Shown in pieces: positions 1 to 7,356 of a stretch of DNA of 9,632 nucleotides. Position 1 is the stretch's first letter. Every line of letters starts with the position of its first letter. A program made the position numbers and the translations under genes. The DNA is from Bordetella parapertussis. Its GTDB lineage: Bacteria; Pseudomonadota; Gammaproteobacteria; Burkholderiales; Burkholderiaceae_C. The notes below the pieces were generated by a model. It worked only from the letters and a program-made list of their open reading frames with translations, was not told the DNA's origin and searched no databases. The stretch lies in assembly GCA_945907335.1 (NCBI GenBank), contig CAMDSU010000058.1, positions 1-9,632 on the forward strand. The letters are read 5' to 3'.

Positions 1-570
1 GGCTTTGACAAAACCATGCCCCGGAAAATGCTTGCCGCAATTGGCCATACCGGCTTGCAGCAAACCCTGCATCAGGCTTTTGGCCAGTAGGCCGACGATG
101 CGTGGGTCGCGTGCGAATGCGCGGTCGCCGATGACGCCGCTGCTGCCGAAGTCCAGGTCCAGCACCGGGGTGAAACTCATGTCCACGCCGCAGGCGCGTA
201 ACTCGGAGGCCAGCACATAACCGCAAGCGGTGGCCGCATTGGTGGCGTGCATGGCACCGCTGCCCGGCAGCCCGGCGTCGTCTTGCATCCACAGTTCACC
301 GAATGCGCGCATGGGTGGCAAATGCGTAAACCCATCGGTGCGAAACCGCTGCACCCGACCGCCTTCGTGGTCCACCAAAATCAATAAATCACTGCGTACC
401 GATTTGATGTCAGCGCACAGCGCCGTCAACTGCGCGCGATCCACCCAATTGCGGCCAAACAAAATCATGCCGCCGGTCAGCGGGTGAGCGAGGCGTCGCC
501 GGTCGGTGTCGCTCAAAGCGGTTCCCGCAATATCCAAAATCAGCGGCGCGTGTGTATGTGTTTGGCTCAT
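1..570 (-). CDS. nagZ: Beta-N-acetylhexosaminidase NagZ, 5' part only (runs off left edge)
   Basis: NagZ is a cytoplasmic family 3 glycoside hydrolase that removes N-acetylglucosamine from anhydro-muropeptides during cell-wall recycling. The frame is open from ATG at 570 to base 1 and gives the first 190 residues; the family is usually about 340 or more. Visible signatures are [10 protein letters not shown] (about 66-75), [11 protein letters not shown] followed by VIGDRAF (about 132-152), and KHFPGHG (180-186), which is the start of the mobile catalytic loop. The Asp-Ser-His that normally follows this loop, and the Asp nucleophile, would lie beyond the window edge. The ATG overlaps the acpS TGA as ATGA (567-570), so translation is probably coupled to acpS; no strong Shine-Dalgarno is seen. 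It is the last visible gene of the lepA run. The identity is clear from the motifs, but the C-terminal part is not seen. Confidence 0.95.
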   Translation of the reverse strand, partial: MSQTHTHAPLILDIAGTALSDTDRRRLAHPLTGGMILFGRNWVDRAQLTALCADIKSVRSDLLILVDHEGGRVQRFRTDGFTHLPPMRAFGELWMQDDAGLPGSGAMHATNAATACGYVLASELRACGVDMSFTPVLDLDFGSSGVIGDRAFARDPRIVGLLAKSLMQGLLQAGMANCGKHFPGHGFVKA

Positions 571-971
571 GTTTCTGCTTGTTCAACAATGACATAACTG
601 GTGGCGTAATCGCTTTCATCACTGAGCGACACATGGGCGCTCAACTGTTTGTTGACACACCATTCTTTGAGAACACCGTGCAACACGATGGTCGGTTGTC
701 CACTGGGTTTGCGTCCGACTTCGCAAAGCCGCCAGGTCATGGGCATGCGCATGCCAAGACCAATGGCTTTGCTGAAAGCTTCTTTCACAGAAAACCGCGT
801 GGCCAAGAAACGCACACCGCGATCCGGCCAGCGCGCACTGCGGGCCTGAAAAGTGTCCATCTCCGCAGAGCTGAGAATCTTTAAAGCGAAGCGCTCGCCA
901 TGACGTTCCCAGGCGGTGCGTATGCGGCGTATGTCGCAAATGTCCGTGCCAATGCCGTAAATACGGCTCAC
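567..971 (-). CDS. acpS: Holo-[acyl-carrier-protein] synthase AcpS, GTG start
   Basis: AcpS transfers 4'-phosphopantetheine from coenzyme A to the serine of apo-ACP, activating it for fatty-acid synthesis in the cytoplasm. With the GTG start the protein has 134 residues and begins [17 protein letters not shown], the family's N-terminal Mg-binding motif. The second signature is [17 protein letters not shown] (about 55-71), with the metal-binding Glu in the KEA. The C-terminal [11 protein letters not shown] (about 113-123) is also typical. The frame is open four codons further to a TTG at 983, but I prefer the GTG at 971. It overlaps the pdxJ TGA as GTGA (968-971), and it places the GIGTD motif a few residues from the start, as in known AcpS proteins. 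Neither start has a good Shine-Dalgarno, which fits coupling to pdxJ. The gene ends in an ATGA overlap with nagZ. Confidence 0.95.
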   Translation of the reverse strand: MSRIYGIGTDICDIRRIRTAWERHGERFALKILSSAEMDTFQARSARWPDRGVRFLATRFSVKEAFSKAIGLGMRMPMTWRLCEVGRKPSGQPTIVLHGVLKEWCVNKQLSAHVSLSDESDYATSYVIVEQAET

Positions 972-1702
972 GGTTTCAAACAATCCAAATAGGCTTGCAC
1001 TGTCGCGGCGTAGCCGATCTCGAGCGCATCGCCCATGAGTGCGTGTCCGATAGACACTTCTTTCACGTCAGCCACGCCTTGAACAAAATCACGCAGATTG
1101 AGCAAATTCAAATCGTGTCCGGCATTCACTTCAAGCCCAGCGTGTTGCGCGGCCAAAGCGGCAGCGCTGAACATTTGCAACACACTGGCGTATATGGGCG
1201 TGCCATGCGCCTGCGCGTAAGGCTCGGTATACAACTCCACCCGATCTGCGCCCACTTCAGCCGCAGCGCCCATGGCTCGTGGATCGGCATCCATGAACAA
1301 ACTGACACGTGCGCCCAAGTCTTTGGCCTCGGCGATCACGTCTTTCAATTTGGCCGCATCTTCGGGAAAGCGCCAGCCGTGGTCTGAGGTGAATTGGTTT
1401 TCACCGTCAGGCACGAACGTGACTTGTTGCGGCCGCACCCGACGGACCAAGTCCATCAAATTGTGAAACGGATTACCTTCGATGTTGTATTCGCGATCTG
1501 GCCAATCTTTGAGCAGTGCGGCCAAGTCATGCACATCGCCGGGGCGAATATGCCGCTGGTCCGGGCGCGGATGCACGGTGATGCCATGCGCACCAGCTTG
1601 CAAGCACAGCGTGGCCGCGCGGGTGACGCTGGGAATACCCAGCAAGCGTGTGTTGCGCAACAGCGCGACTTTGTTCAGATTGACTGAAAGATGTGTATTC
1701 AT
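968..1702 (-). CDS. pdxJ: Pyridoxine 5'-phosphate synthase PdxJ
   Basis: PdxJ condenses 1-deoxy-D-xylulose 5-phosphate with 3-amino-2-oxopropyl phosphate to make pyridoxine 5'-phosphate, the ring-closing step of DXP-dependent vitamin B6 synthesis. The protein has 244 residues, the usual family length, and is a TIM barrel. It begins [19 protein letters not shown]. The expected catalytic residues are seen as His44 in [13 protein letters not shown], Glu75 in NIEGNPF and His196 in NAGHDLN. The [14 protein letters not shown] and [14 protein letters not shown] blocks differ from the E. coli-type protein (which has HLREDRRHI) and match the variant I recall from Xanthomonas and Comamonadaceae. The open frame continues about 61 codons upstream, but the ATG at 1702 overlaps the recO TGA as ATGA (1699-1702) and sits at the family's N-terminus. 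The Shine-Dalgarno is weak (GGA about 12 bases away), which suggests coupling to recO. Confidence 0.97.
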   Translation of the reverse strand: MNTHLSVNLNKVALLRNTRLLGIPSVTRAATLCLQAGAHGITVHPRPDQRHIRPGDVHDLAALLKDWPDREYNIEGNPFHNLMDLVRRVRPQQVTFVPDGENQFTSDHGWRFPEDAAKLKDVIAEAKDLGARVSLFMDADPRAMGAAAEVGADRVELYTEPYAQAHGTPIYASVLQMFSAAALAAQHAGLEVNAGHDLNLLNLRDFVQGVADVKEVSIGHALMGDALEIGYAATVQAYLDCLKP

Positions 1703-2448
1703 AAGGATTGCAATTCCATCATCACTTGGCGGGTGCGTAAGCTGTTGACACCACAATGGTAGTGCAACAGATTGCGTAACTGGGTTTGCAGGGCTGCGCG
1801 GTCTTCGCTGCTCCATTGTGCACAAACACGCAACAAACGGGTCAACGCATCGGCTTGGTCGAGTGCAGCATCCAACTGCAACCATTGCGTGCCACTCAAA
1901 AAAGGTGCCTGCGTGCTGGCACGCAAACCGGCTTCTGCAAGCAAGGCATAGCTTTTGTCGGCTTGCAGGGGTTGCAAAGTCAAGGTTTGCAAAGCCAGGT
2001 CTGGCAGAAAACCAATATCACGCAGCAGCAGCAATTCAAAAGCACGCAGCAAAGGCGCAGTGGTGTTCTCCAAACCGCTGGCCAACACTTGAACGGCTTG
2101 GCGGTATATGTCAAACAATGCAGCATGCGGGTCGTCACGTGCCAACAACCGCAACACCAGTTCATTCAAGTAATAGCCTGACAGCAATGCGTCGCCCGTC
2201 GGCATGACATGACCGCCTGCCCAGTCGGCTGCCTTGAGCGTACGGATTTCGCCTTCGCCACCGAAGTTCACGGTGATCGGTTGCAATGGAAGCAACACCG
2301 CGCGTAACTGCGATGTCGGTCGCTTAGCACCCTTGGCCACCAGCGCCACCCTGCCCCAATGGCGGGTAAACACTTCAAGAATTAAACTGGACTCGCTCCA
2401 GTCGTAATGGTGAAGCACGAACGCTGGTTCGTCCAACACCCGTTGCAT
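1699..2448 (-). CDS. recO: DNA repair protein RecO
   Basis: RecO works in the RecFOR pathway, loading RecA onto SSB-covered single-stranded DNA and annealing complementary strands. The protein has 249 residues, normal for the family. The N-terminal OB-fold part (about 1-80) starts [21 protein letters not shown] and includes [13 protein letters not shown] (about 32-43). A helical domain follows with [19 protein letters not shown] (about 133-151), and the C-terminal [11 protein letters not shown] (231-241) is characteristic of proteobacterial RecO. There is no four-cysteine zinc site, as in E. coli RecO. An ATG at 2493 is also in frame, but it lies inside the era coding end and adds 15 residues unlike the family, so I use the ATG at 2448, seven bases after the era stop. 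The gene ends in an ATGA overlap with pdxJ. Confidence 0.96.
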   Translation of the reverse strand: MQRVLDEPAFVLHHYDWSESSLILEVFTRHWGRVALVAKGAKRPTSQLRAVLLPLQPITVNFGGEGEIRTLKAADWAGGHVMPTGDALLSGYYLNELVLRLLARDDPHAALFDIYRQAVQVLASGLENTTAPLLRAFELLLLRDIGFLPDLALQTLTLQPLQADKSYALLAEAGLRASTQAPFLSGTQWLQLDAALDQADALTRLLRVCAQWSSEDRAALQTQLRNLLHYHCGVNSLRTRQVMMELQSL

Positions 2449-2455
2449 GGTGCTT

Positions 2456-3379
2456 CTACTCGTAGCCAAAGCTGCGCACCCGCGCTTCGTCATCGGCCCA
2501 GCCGGAGCGCACCTTCACCCACAGCTCTAAAAACACTTTGGCGTCCATCAACTTTTCCAACTCTTGGCGCGCCAGTGTGCCGATTTGTTTCAAACGCTCG
2601 CCACCCTCACCAATCACCATGGCTTTGTGGCCGTCGCGCTCGACAATGATGGTGGCCGCCACCCGCACCATGCGCGACACGGTTTTGCCCGGCTCCTCGG
2701 TGAATTTATCTATGACAACCGTGGAGGTGTAAGGCAGTTCGTCACCGGTCAAGCGAAACAGTTTTTCGCGGATCATTTCGCTGACCAGAAATTTTTCACT
2801 GCGATCGGTCAGTTCGTCAGCGGTGTACCACCAGGCTTGCTCGGGCAAATATTTTTCGCATTGCACCAGCAGGCGTTGAATGTCTTTGGCATTTTTCGCT
2901 GACATGGGCATCAACTCGGCGAACCCGTGCTTCTCTTGCATCTCTTGCAGCCACTGCGCGATTTCATGGCGCTGATTCACTTTGTCGAGTTTGTTGGCCA
3001 CCAAAATGCACGGAATATTTTTGCTGAGCAAGCGCAACACCTTGGCGTCTGCGTCGGCAAAACTGCCGGCATTGACCACGAACAGCACCAGGTCCACATC
3101 ACCCACTGCACCGAGCACAGTTTTATTCAGCGAGCGGTTCAAGGCATTGGCATGCGCAGTTTGAAAACCAGGTGTATCGACAAAAATAAATTGGGTGTTG
3201 TCGGCATTGTGTATGCCAGTGATGCGGTGGCGCGTGGTCTGCGCCTTGCGCGAAGTGATGCTGATTTTCTGGCCAACCAAGGCGTTGAGCAAGGTGGATT
3301 TACCGACGTTGGGTTTGCCGACAATGGCCACGGTGCCACAGCGTTGCGGGCCTAGGTTTGGTTCTGTGCTGTCTGTCAT
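2456..3379 (-). CDS. era: GTPase Era, 16S rRNA-binding ribosome assembly factor
   Basis: Era is an essential GTPase that binds near the 3' end of 16S rRNA through a KH domain and supports 30S maturation and cell-cycle progression. The protein has 307 residues. The G domain shows G1 GKPNVGKST (21-29), the switch I TTR (48-50), G3 DTPG (68-71), G4 NKLD (129-132) and G5 SAK (160-162). The C-terminal KH domain (about 205-290) carries [13 protein letters not shown] (255-267), and the protein ends in SFGYE. The ATG at 3379 is chosen because it overlaps the rnc TGA as ATGA (3376-3379) and has a strong AAGGAG eight bases upstream. The in-frame ATG at 3400 lies on the wrong side of that site. rnc directly upstream is a widely conserved pairing, since both proteins act in rRNA maturation. 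Confidence 0.98.
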   Translation of the reverse strand: MTDSTEPNLGPQRCGTVAIVGKPNVGKSTLLNALVGQKISITSRKAQTTRHRITGIHNADNTQFIFVDTPGFQTAHANALNRSLNKTVLGAVGDVDLVLFVVNAGSFADADAKVLRLLSKNIPCILVANKLDKVNQRHEIAQWLQEMQEKHGFAELMPMSAKNAKDIQRLLVQCEKYLPEQAWWYTADELTDRSEKFLVSEMIREKLFRLTGDELPYTSTVVIDKFTEEPGKTVSRMVRVAATIIVERDGHKAMVIGEGGERLKQIGTLARQELEKLMDAKVFLELWVKVRSGWADDEARVRSFGYE

Positions 3380-4074
3380 TGCGGATGCTCCTTGAGCCAT
3401 TGGAGCATGGCGAGTGCAGCGGCTTGCTCGCCACTGCGTCTGGAACTACCGATACCGCGCTGGGACTGCTTGAGCTCGGCCACTTCGCATTCCACATCAA
3501 AGGTTTGCTGATGCGCCGCACCGGTAGTGCCCACCACGCGGTACACCGGCAACTGCCAACGGCGCGCCTGCAACCATTCTTGCAATTCGGTTTTCGGGTC
3601 TTTGGCAGAAACGGTCATGCTTGGCGACAAATCGACCTTGTCGAACAAACGCAGCACCAGTTGTTGTGCGGCGTCATAGCCCGCATCCAAAAAAACCGCG
3701 CCAATCACAGCTTCTAGTGCATCCGCAAGAATCGAGGGGCGATGCTGGCCACCCGAGCGCATTTCTCCTTCACCCAAGCGCACCATGCCAGTCAAACCAA
3801 GTTCAGTCGCGAGTTTATGCAAGGTTTCTTGCTTGACCAGATTGGCGCGTACGCGTGACAAATCGCCTTCAGGAAGTTGTTGCAATGCTTGATAAAGCAT
3901 GCGCGACACAGCTAAGTTGAGTACCGAGTCACCCAAAAACTCGAGGCGCTCGTTGTGAGGATTGCCAAAACTGCGGTGCGTGAGTGCCAGCACCAGCAAT
4001 TTTTCATCGATAAAACGAAATTGCAAGCGTTCTTGCAAGCCCTCATGGGTTTTGGCGTCAGACACCTGCCCCAT
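3376..4074 (-). CDS. rnc: Ribonuclease III
   Basis: RNase III is a Mg-dependent endonuclease that cuts double-stranded RNA, including the 30S rRNA precursor and structured mRNA leaders. The protein has 232 residues, close to the E. coli enzyme. The signature [14 protein letters not shown] (41-54) contains the acidic residues Glu42, Glu45 and Asp49, and Asp118 and Glu121 in [12 protein letters not shown] complete the catalytic set. The C-terminal double-stranded-RNA-binding domain spans about 158-228, starting at [11 protein letters not shown] and including [18 protein letters not shown], where the usual Lys pair is Arg-Arg. The ATG is two bases after the lepB TGA and has no good Shine-Dalgarno, so coupling to lepB is likely. 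The stop overlaps the era start. Confidence 0.98.
   Translation of the reverse strand: MGQVSDAKTHEGLQERLQFRFIDEKLLVLALTHRSFGNPHNERLEFLGDSVLNLAVSRMLYQALQQLPEGDLSRVRANLVKQETLHKLATELGLTGMVRLGEGEMRSGGQHRPSILADALEAVIGAVFLDAGYDAAQQLVLRLFDKVDLSPSMTVSAKDPKTELQEWLQARRWQLPVYRVVGTTGAAHQQTFDVECEVAELKQSQRGIGSSRRSGEQAAALAMLQWLKEHPQ
3388..3393 (-). promoter_or_regulatory. Ribosome binding site of era
   Basis: AAGGAG on the minus strand lies eight bases before the ATG at 3379, inside the end of rnc. It decides the era start against the in-frame ATG at 3400, which is upstream of this site. Confidence 0.85.
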
Positions 4075-4076
4075 GC

Positions 4077-5078
4077 TCAGTCGAAACTGCCGATGCGCGA
4101 CAGATTGGAGAAATTCATCCAGACAAAAAAGGCTTTGCCGACGATATTTTTGTCAGGCACAAACCCCCAGTATCGCGAATCCAAGGAATTGTCCCGGTTG
4201 TCCCCCATCATGAAGTAATGACCCTCAGGCACTGTGCACTCCAAACCTTCGACACTGTAGGTGCAGTTTTCTTTGAAAGAAAAATCATCGATGCCGCTGA
4301 CAAAGTTGGGCGCAGTCTCTTCATTGAGCAAGCGAATTTTGCGCAAGGTCTTCATGTCAGCGGGCGCGCTGCCAATCGGCATGTCTTCTTCGAACTGTTT
4401 GCTGTAGCGCATATTGTCCGCGTCAAAAAACTCGGGGATGGACGCCTTGCTAACGGGCTGGCCATTGATGGTCAGTTTTTTGTTCAGATAAGCGACTTTG
4501 TCTCCCGGCACACCAACCACACGCTTGATGTAATCGAGGCTGGGTTTGGGCGGATAGCGAAACACCATGACATCGCCACGCATAACCGGGGTGCCGGATG
4601 TGACTTGGTAATTGATGACGGGCAGTCGGATACCGTAGTGGTATTTGTTGACCAAGATCAGATCGCCGACATGCAAGGTGGGAATCATGGAGCCAGACGG
4701 TATTTTGAACGGCTCAAACAAAAATGAGCGCAAGAAAAACACCGCTGCAATGACGGGAAACAAGCCGGCGGTCCAATCCATCCACCAAGGTTGGCGCAGC
4801 AGTTCTTCACGCGAACGGTGAAAAGCCTCTTCGTTATCGGCGGCAGTGATACCTTGATTTTTCAATTCAACCAATCGGCTGGCATGTTGTGCATCGAGTT
4901 GCATCGCCGCCGCACGGCGGCGCGGCAGGTAAAACAATTGTTCAGCCAGCCAATACACACCGCTCACGGCCGTGGCCAACAACAACAGCAACGCAAAAGA
5001 ACCCTCAATGCGGCCGCTGTACCAACCGATGGCGTAAGCCACAAACCCACTGAGAACGATGGCGGTGAGGGTCGACAT
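4077..5078 (-). CDS. lepB: Signal peptidase I LepB
   Basis: LepB is the inner-membrane serine/lysine-dyad protease that removes signal peptides from exported proteins. The protein has 333 residues. The nucleophile Ser130 is in IPSGSMIPTL and the general base Lys185 is in DYIKRVVGVPGD. Box E is GDNRDNSLDSRYWGFV (292-307). Cys272 and Cys281 could form the periplasmic disulfide known in E. coli LepB (inferred). Hydrophobic segments lie at about 4-20, 27-50 and 103-122. A charged cytoplasmic stretch separates the second and third, so the N-terminus has one more membrane segment than the two in E. coli LepB. The ATG overlaps the lepA TGA in TGATG, and AGGTGG lies seven bases upstream. A TTG one codon earlier is in frame but unnecessary. 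Confidence 0.98.
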   Translation of the reverse strand: MSTLTAIVLSGFVAYAIGWYSGRIEGSFALLLLLATAVSGVYWLAEQLFYLPRRRAAAMQLDAQHASRLVELKNQGITAADNEEAFHRSREELLRQPWWMDWTAGLFPVIAAVFFLRSFLFEPFKIPSGSMIPTLHVGDLILVNKYHYGIRLPVINYQVTSGTPVMRGDVMVFRYPPKPSLDYIKRVVGVPGDKVAYLNKKLTINGQPVSKASIPEFFDADNMRYSKQFEEDMPIGSAPADMKTLRKIRLLNEETAPNFVSGIDDFSFKENCTYSVEGLECTVPEGHYFMMGDNRDNSLDSRYWGFVPDKNIVGKAFFVWMNFSNLSRIGSFD

Positions 5079-6886
5079 CAATCTTCCACCTGCAATATCG
5101 CCAAAAAGGCTTCTTGGGGCACTTCCACTGATCCGATTTGTTTCATGCGTTTCTTACCTGCTTTTTGTTTCTCTAGAAGTTTGCGCTTGCGGCTGATATC
5201 GCCACCGTAGCATTTTGCCAGTACGTTTTTACGCAAGGCCTTGATGGTCTCACGCGCAATGATGTTGGCACCTATGGCGGCTTGAATGGCCACGTCAAAC
5301 ATTTGACGGCTGATGATTTCGCGCATCTTGGCCACCACCGCACGGCCTCGGTACTGGGATTGGGCACGATGCACGATGATAGAAAGCGCATCAACCCGTT
5401 CGCCATTGAGCAGGATGTCGACTTTCACCACATCGGCAGCGCGGTATTCCTTGAATTCGTAGTCCATAGAGGCATAGCCACGGCTGACGCTTTTGAGCTT
5501 GTCAAAGAAGTCGAGCACGATTTCGCCCAAGGGCATTTCATAGGTCAGCATGACTTGGCGACCGTGGTAAGCCATGTTCAATTGCACACCGCGCTTTTGA
5601 TTGGCCAAGGTCATGACCGCGCCCACGTAATCTTGTGGCATATACAAATGCACGGTCACAATGGGTTCGCGAATTTCTTCCATCTTGCTGGCTTCTGGCA
5701 TTTTGGAAGGGTTCTCCACCATCACCAATTCACCATCTGCACGCATCACTTGGTAGACCACGCTGGGCGCGGTAGTGATCAAGTCCTGGTCAAACTCCCG
5801 CTCAAGGCGTTCTTGCACGATTTCCATGTGCAGCAAACCTAAAAAACCGCAGCGAAAACCAAAGCCCAGCGCTTGTGACACCTCGGGTTCGTAGCGCAAG
5901 GAGGAATCATTTAGCTTGAGTTTTTCCAATGCATCGCGCAATGCGTCGTACTGGTTGGCTTCAGTGGGGTACAAACCGGCGAACACTTGGGGCTGTATTT
6001 CTTTGAAGCCGGGCAAAGCCTGTTCTGCCGGTCCCAAGTTGTTAGGCAGCTTTTTTTCCAGTGTGATGGTGTCACCCACTTTTGCCGCTTGCAGTTCTTT
6101 GATGCCCGCAATGACGTAACCCACTTCACCGGCTTGCAAAGAATCGCGCGGCTCGTTGGCTGGCGTGAACACACCAAGGTTGTCGGCGTTGTAGACCGTC
6201 CCGGTGGCCATCATTTTGAAACGCTCACCTTTGTTCAGATGTCCGTCAACCACGCGCACCAGCATGACCACACCTACGTAGGTGTCAAACCAACTGTCGA
6301 CGATCATGGCGCGCAGCGGCGCGTCCGGCTTGCCTTTGGGTGCCGGGATTTTGGCGACCACGGCTTCGAGAATCTCTTCCACGCCCATACCAGTTTTGGC
6401 GGAACACGGGATCGCATCGGTGGCATCAATGCCAATGACATCTTCAATTTCTAATTTGGCGTTGTCAGGATCGGCAGAGGCCAAATCCATTTTGTTGAGC
6501 ACGGGCACCACTTCAACACCAAGGTCTAGCGCGGTGTAGCAATTGGCCACGGTCTGCGCTTCCACACCTTGGCTGGCATCCACCACCAGCAATGCGCCTT
6601 CGCATGCTGACAACGAACGGCTGACTTCATATGAAAAGTCGACATGGCCGGGCGTATCGATCAAATTGAGGTTGTAAATCTGTCCGTCTTTGGCTTTGTA
6701 ACGCAGTGCAGCGGTCTGTGCCTTGATGGTTATCCCACGCTCTTTTTCGATGTCCATCGAGTCCAGTACCTGCGCTTCCATCTCTCTGTCGCTCAAGCCG
6801 CCGCAGCGTTGAATGATGCGGTCTGCCAGCGTAGATTTGCCGTGGTCAATGTGCGCGATGATGGAAAAATTTCTGATGTGGTTCAT
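5078..6886 (-). CDS. lepA: Elongation factor 4 (LepA), ribosome-associated GTPase
   Basis: LepA (EF4) is a translational GTPase that binds ribosomes and affects translation fidelity and 30S assembly, especially under stress; its exact role is debated. The protein has 602 residues, close to the 599 of E. coli. The G domain shows G1 AHIDHGKST (11-19), ERGITI (49-54), G3 DTPGH with His81, G4 NKMD (131-134) and G5 SAKTG (162-166). The LepA-specific C-terminal domain is present, including [19 protein letters not shown] and the ending [14 protein letters not shown]. The ATG at 6886 is preferred over a TTG one codon earlier because LepA proteins begin with this [18 protein letters not shown] pattern. 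No good Shine-Dalgarno precedes it. It heads the eight-gene run and lies about 44 bases after a strong terminator-like hairpin in the same direction. Its stop overlaps lepB by one base. Confidence 0.99.
   Translation of the reverse strand: MNHIRNFSIIAHIDHGKSTLADRIIQRCGGLSDREMEAQVLDSMDIEKERGITIKAQTAALRYKAKDGQIYNLNLIDTPGHVDFSYEVSRSLSACEGALLVVDASQGVEAQTVANCYTALDLGVEVVPVLNKMDLASADPDNAKLEIEDVIGIDATDAIPCSAKTGMGVEEILEAVVAKIPAPKGKPDAPLRAMIVDSWFDTYVGVVMLVRVVDGHLNKGERFKMMATGTVYNADNLGVFTPANEPRDSLQAGEVGYVIAGIKELQAAKVGDTITLEKKLPNNLGPAEQALPGFKEIQPQVFAGLYPTEANQYDALRDALEKLKLNDSSLRYEPEVSQALGFGFRCGFLGLLHMEIVQERLEREFDQDLITTAPSVVYQVMRADGELVMVENPSKMPEASKMEEIREPIVTVHLYMPQDYVGAVMTLANQKRGVQLNMAYHGRQVMLTYEMPLGEIVLDFFDKLKSVSRGYASMDYEFKEYRAADVVKVDILLNGERVDALSIIVHRAQSQYRGRAVVAKMREIISRQMFDVAIQAAIGANIIARETIKALRKNVLAKCYGGDISRKRKLLEKQKAGKKRMKQIGSVEVPQEAFLAILQVED
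5086..5091 (-). promoter_or_regulatory. Ribosome binding site of lepB
   Basis: AGGTGG on the minus strand, one change from AGGAGG, lies seven bases before the lepB ATG at 5078 and within the last codons of lepA. It supports the ATG over the TTG one codon upstream. Confidence 0.7.
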
Positions 6887-6930
6887 CAATGCAAGCTGTT
6901 AAGTAATTGAATTTACAGAGGAGAAAGCCA

Positions 6931-6962
6931 TAAAAAAGGGCGCGTCAGGTGATGACGCGCCC
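6931..6962 (-). terminator. Intrinsic terminator or attenuator upstream of lepA
   Basis: Read on the minus strand, a perfect 10-base stem GGGCGCGTCA / TGACGCGCCC with a five-base loop is followed at once by six T residues and then A. Only the minus strand has the T run, so it acts on leftward transcripts. It would end a degP transcript or a short leader RNA. It lies about 44 bases before the lepA start, so it could also limit read-through into the lepA operon. The structure is plain in the sequence; the regulatory role is inferred. Confidence 0.9.
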
Positions 6963-7078
6963 GGAACCAACAATCTATGGCAACTGCGATAGTTGGGACT
7001 TCATTGTAGGCAGAAAGCCCGCCGGGGTGGCCCCCAAAAAGCCTTGCCCAACCCCGTTGCAAGTCAACGATAACATAT

Positions 7079-7184
7079 TTATACACAGTTTATTAACAAT
7101 TCAGTTTAAGAAAAATCAGGATAACTTGTGGGTGATCTGTGGATCAATATGTACAAGTCGACAAACATGCCATATTGTGGAGAA
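7079..7184. promoter_or_regulatory. Cluster of DnaA-box-like 9-mers in AT-rich spacer
   Basis: One 9-mer fits the relaxed DnaA box TTWTNCACA: TTATACACA at 7079-7087 on the plus strand. Two more are one mismatch from TGTGGATAA, the box in reverse: TGTGGATCA at 7138-7146 and TGTGGAGAA at 7176-7184. A weaker copy, TGTGGGTGA, starts at 7127, 11 bases (one helical turn) before the 7138 copy. The surrounding DNA is AT-rich, unlike the coding neighbours. There is no dnaA, dnaN or other origin gene in the window, so this is not the usual chromosomal origin context. Chance matches in AT-rich DNA cannot be excluded. Confidence 0.3.
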
Positions 7185-7278
7185 ATTGCGGTCACATATA
7201 CCCAGATTCACAGTTTGATACCCTGACTTAGATTGAAATTCATTTTTTTTGACACTGAAGTTAGCTTGCGCTTACATC

Positions 7279-7290
7279 AAAAATATTTTT
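7279..7290. repeat. 12-base A/T palindrome
   Basis: AAAAATATTTTT is a perfect palindrome in the AT-rich spacer downstream of degP. Such tracts bend DNA and are common in promoter or spacer DNA. No function can be assigned from the sequence. Confidence 0.4.
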
Positions 7291-7324
7291 CAGGCCGTTG
7301 GAAGAATCCATCATTCGCCTATGC

Positions 7325-7340
7325 CAAGGGTTAACCCTTG
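7325..7340. repeat. 16-base perfect palindrome just after degP
   Basis: CAAGGGTTAACCCTTG is its own reverse complement. It begins 16 bases past the degP stop on the transcribed strand. As RNA it could fold into a 6-base stem with a TTAA loop, but no T run follows on either strand, so it is not a standard intrinsic terminator. It could stabilise the degP 3' end or bind a dimeric protein; neither is shown. Confidence 0.75.
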
Positions 7341-7356
7341 ACTCGGGCAAACTGAC

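Larger units (their letters stand above)
6887..7356. other. Intergenic region between degP and lepA
   Basis: This gap of about 470 bases holds no gene I can support on either strand. Starting at the degP side it contains a 16-base perfect palindrome (7325-7340), an A/T palindrome AAAAATATTTTT (7279-7290), an AT-rich stretch (about 7062-7290) with several DnaA-box-like 9-mers, and a GC-rich part with CGGGGT (7023-7028) matching ACCCCG (7051-7056). A small hairpin CAACT/AGTTG follows (6981-6985 with 6991-6995), and last comes the minus-strand terminator (6931-6962). No convincing minus-strand promoter with both -35 and -10 boxes was found for lepA. An isolated TTGACT (7062-7067) and an isolated TACAAT (7003-7008) exist on the minus strand but not at working spacing from each other. 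Confidence 0.7.

Noticed and set aside
410..634. Minus-strand 74-codon frame overlapping nagZ and acpS
   Set aside because: It is a different frame from nagZ, which shows clear family motifs through this region.
1703..1885. Upstream extension of pdxJ by 61 codons
   Set aside because: The added residues do not resemble PdxJ and overlap the recO C-terminus; the ATGA-overlap start at 1702 gives the usual family length.
7023..7056. GC-rich stem as a tRNA or known structured RNA
   Set aside because: No cloverleaf, T-loop or anticodon arm can be drawn, and it does not match 4.5S, 6S or tmRNA features that I know.
6949..7218. Plus-strand 89-codon open frame in the degP-lepA spacer
   Set aside because: No ribosome site and no recognisable motif. 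It overlaps the minus-strand terminator stem and the AT-rich control-like DNA, and its composition does not look coding.
7243..7250. Run of eight T on the plus strand as a terminator
   Set aside because: No usable stem-loop precedes it and there is no plus-strand gene to terminate.
7249..7277. Plus-strand TTGACA (7249-7254) as a promoter firing antisense into degP
   Set aside because: The -35 is perfect, but the -10 at 17 bases is TTACAT (three of six) and no gene lies downstream on that strand.
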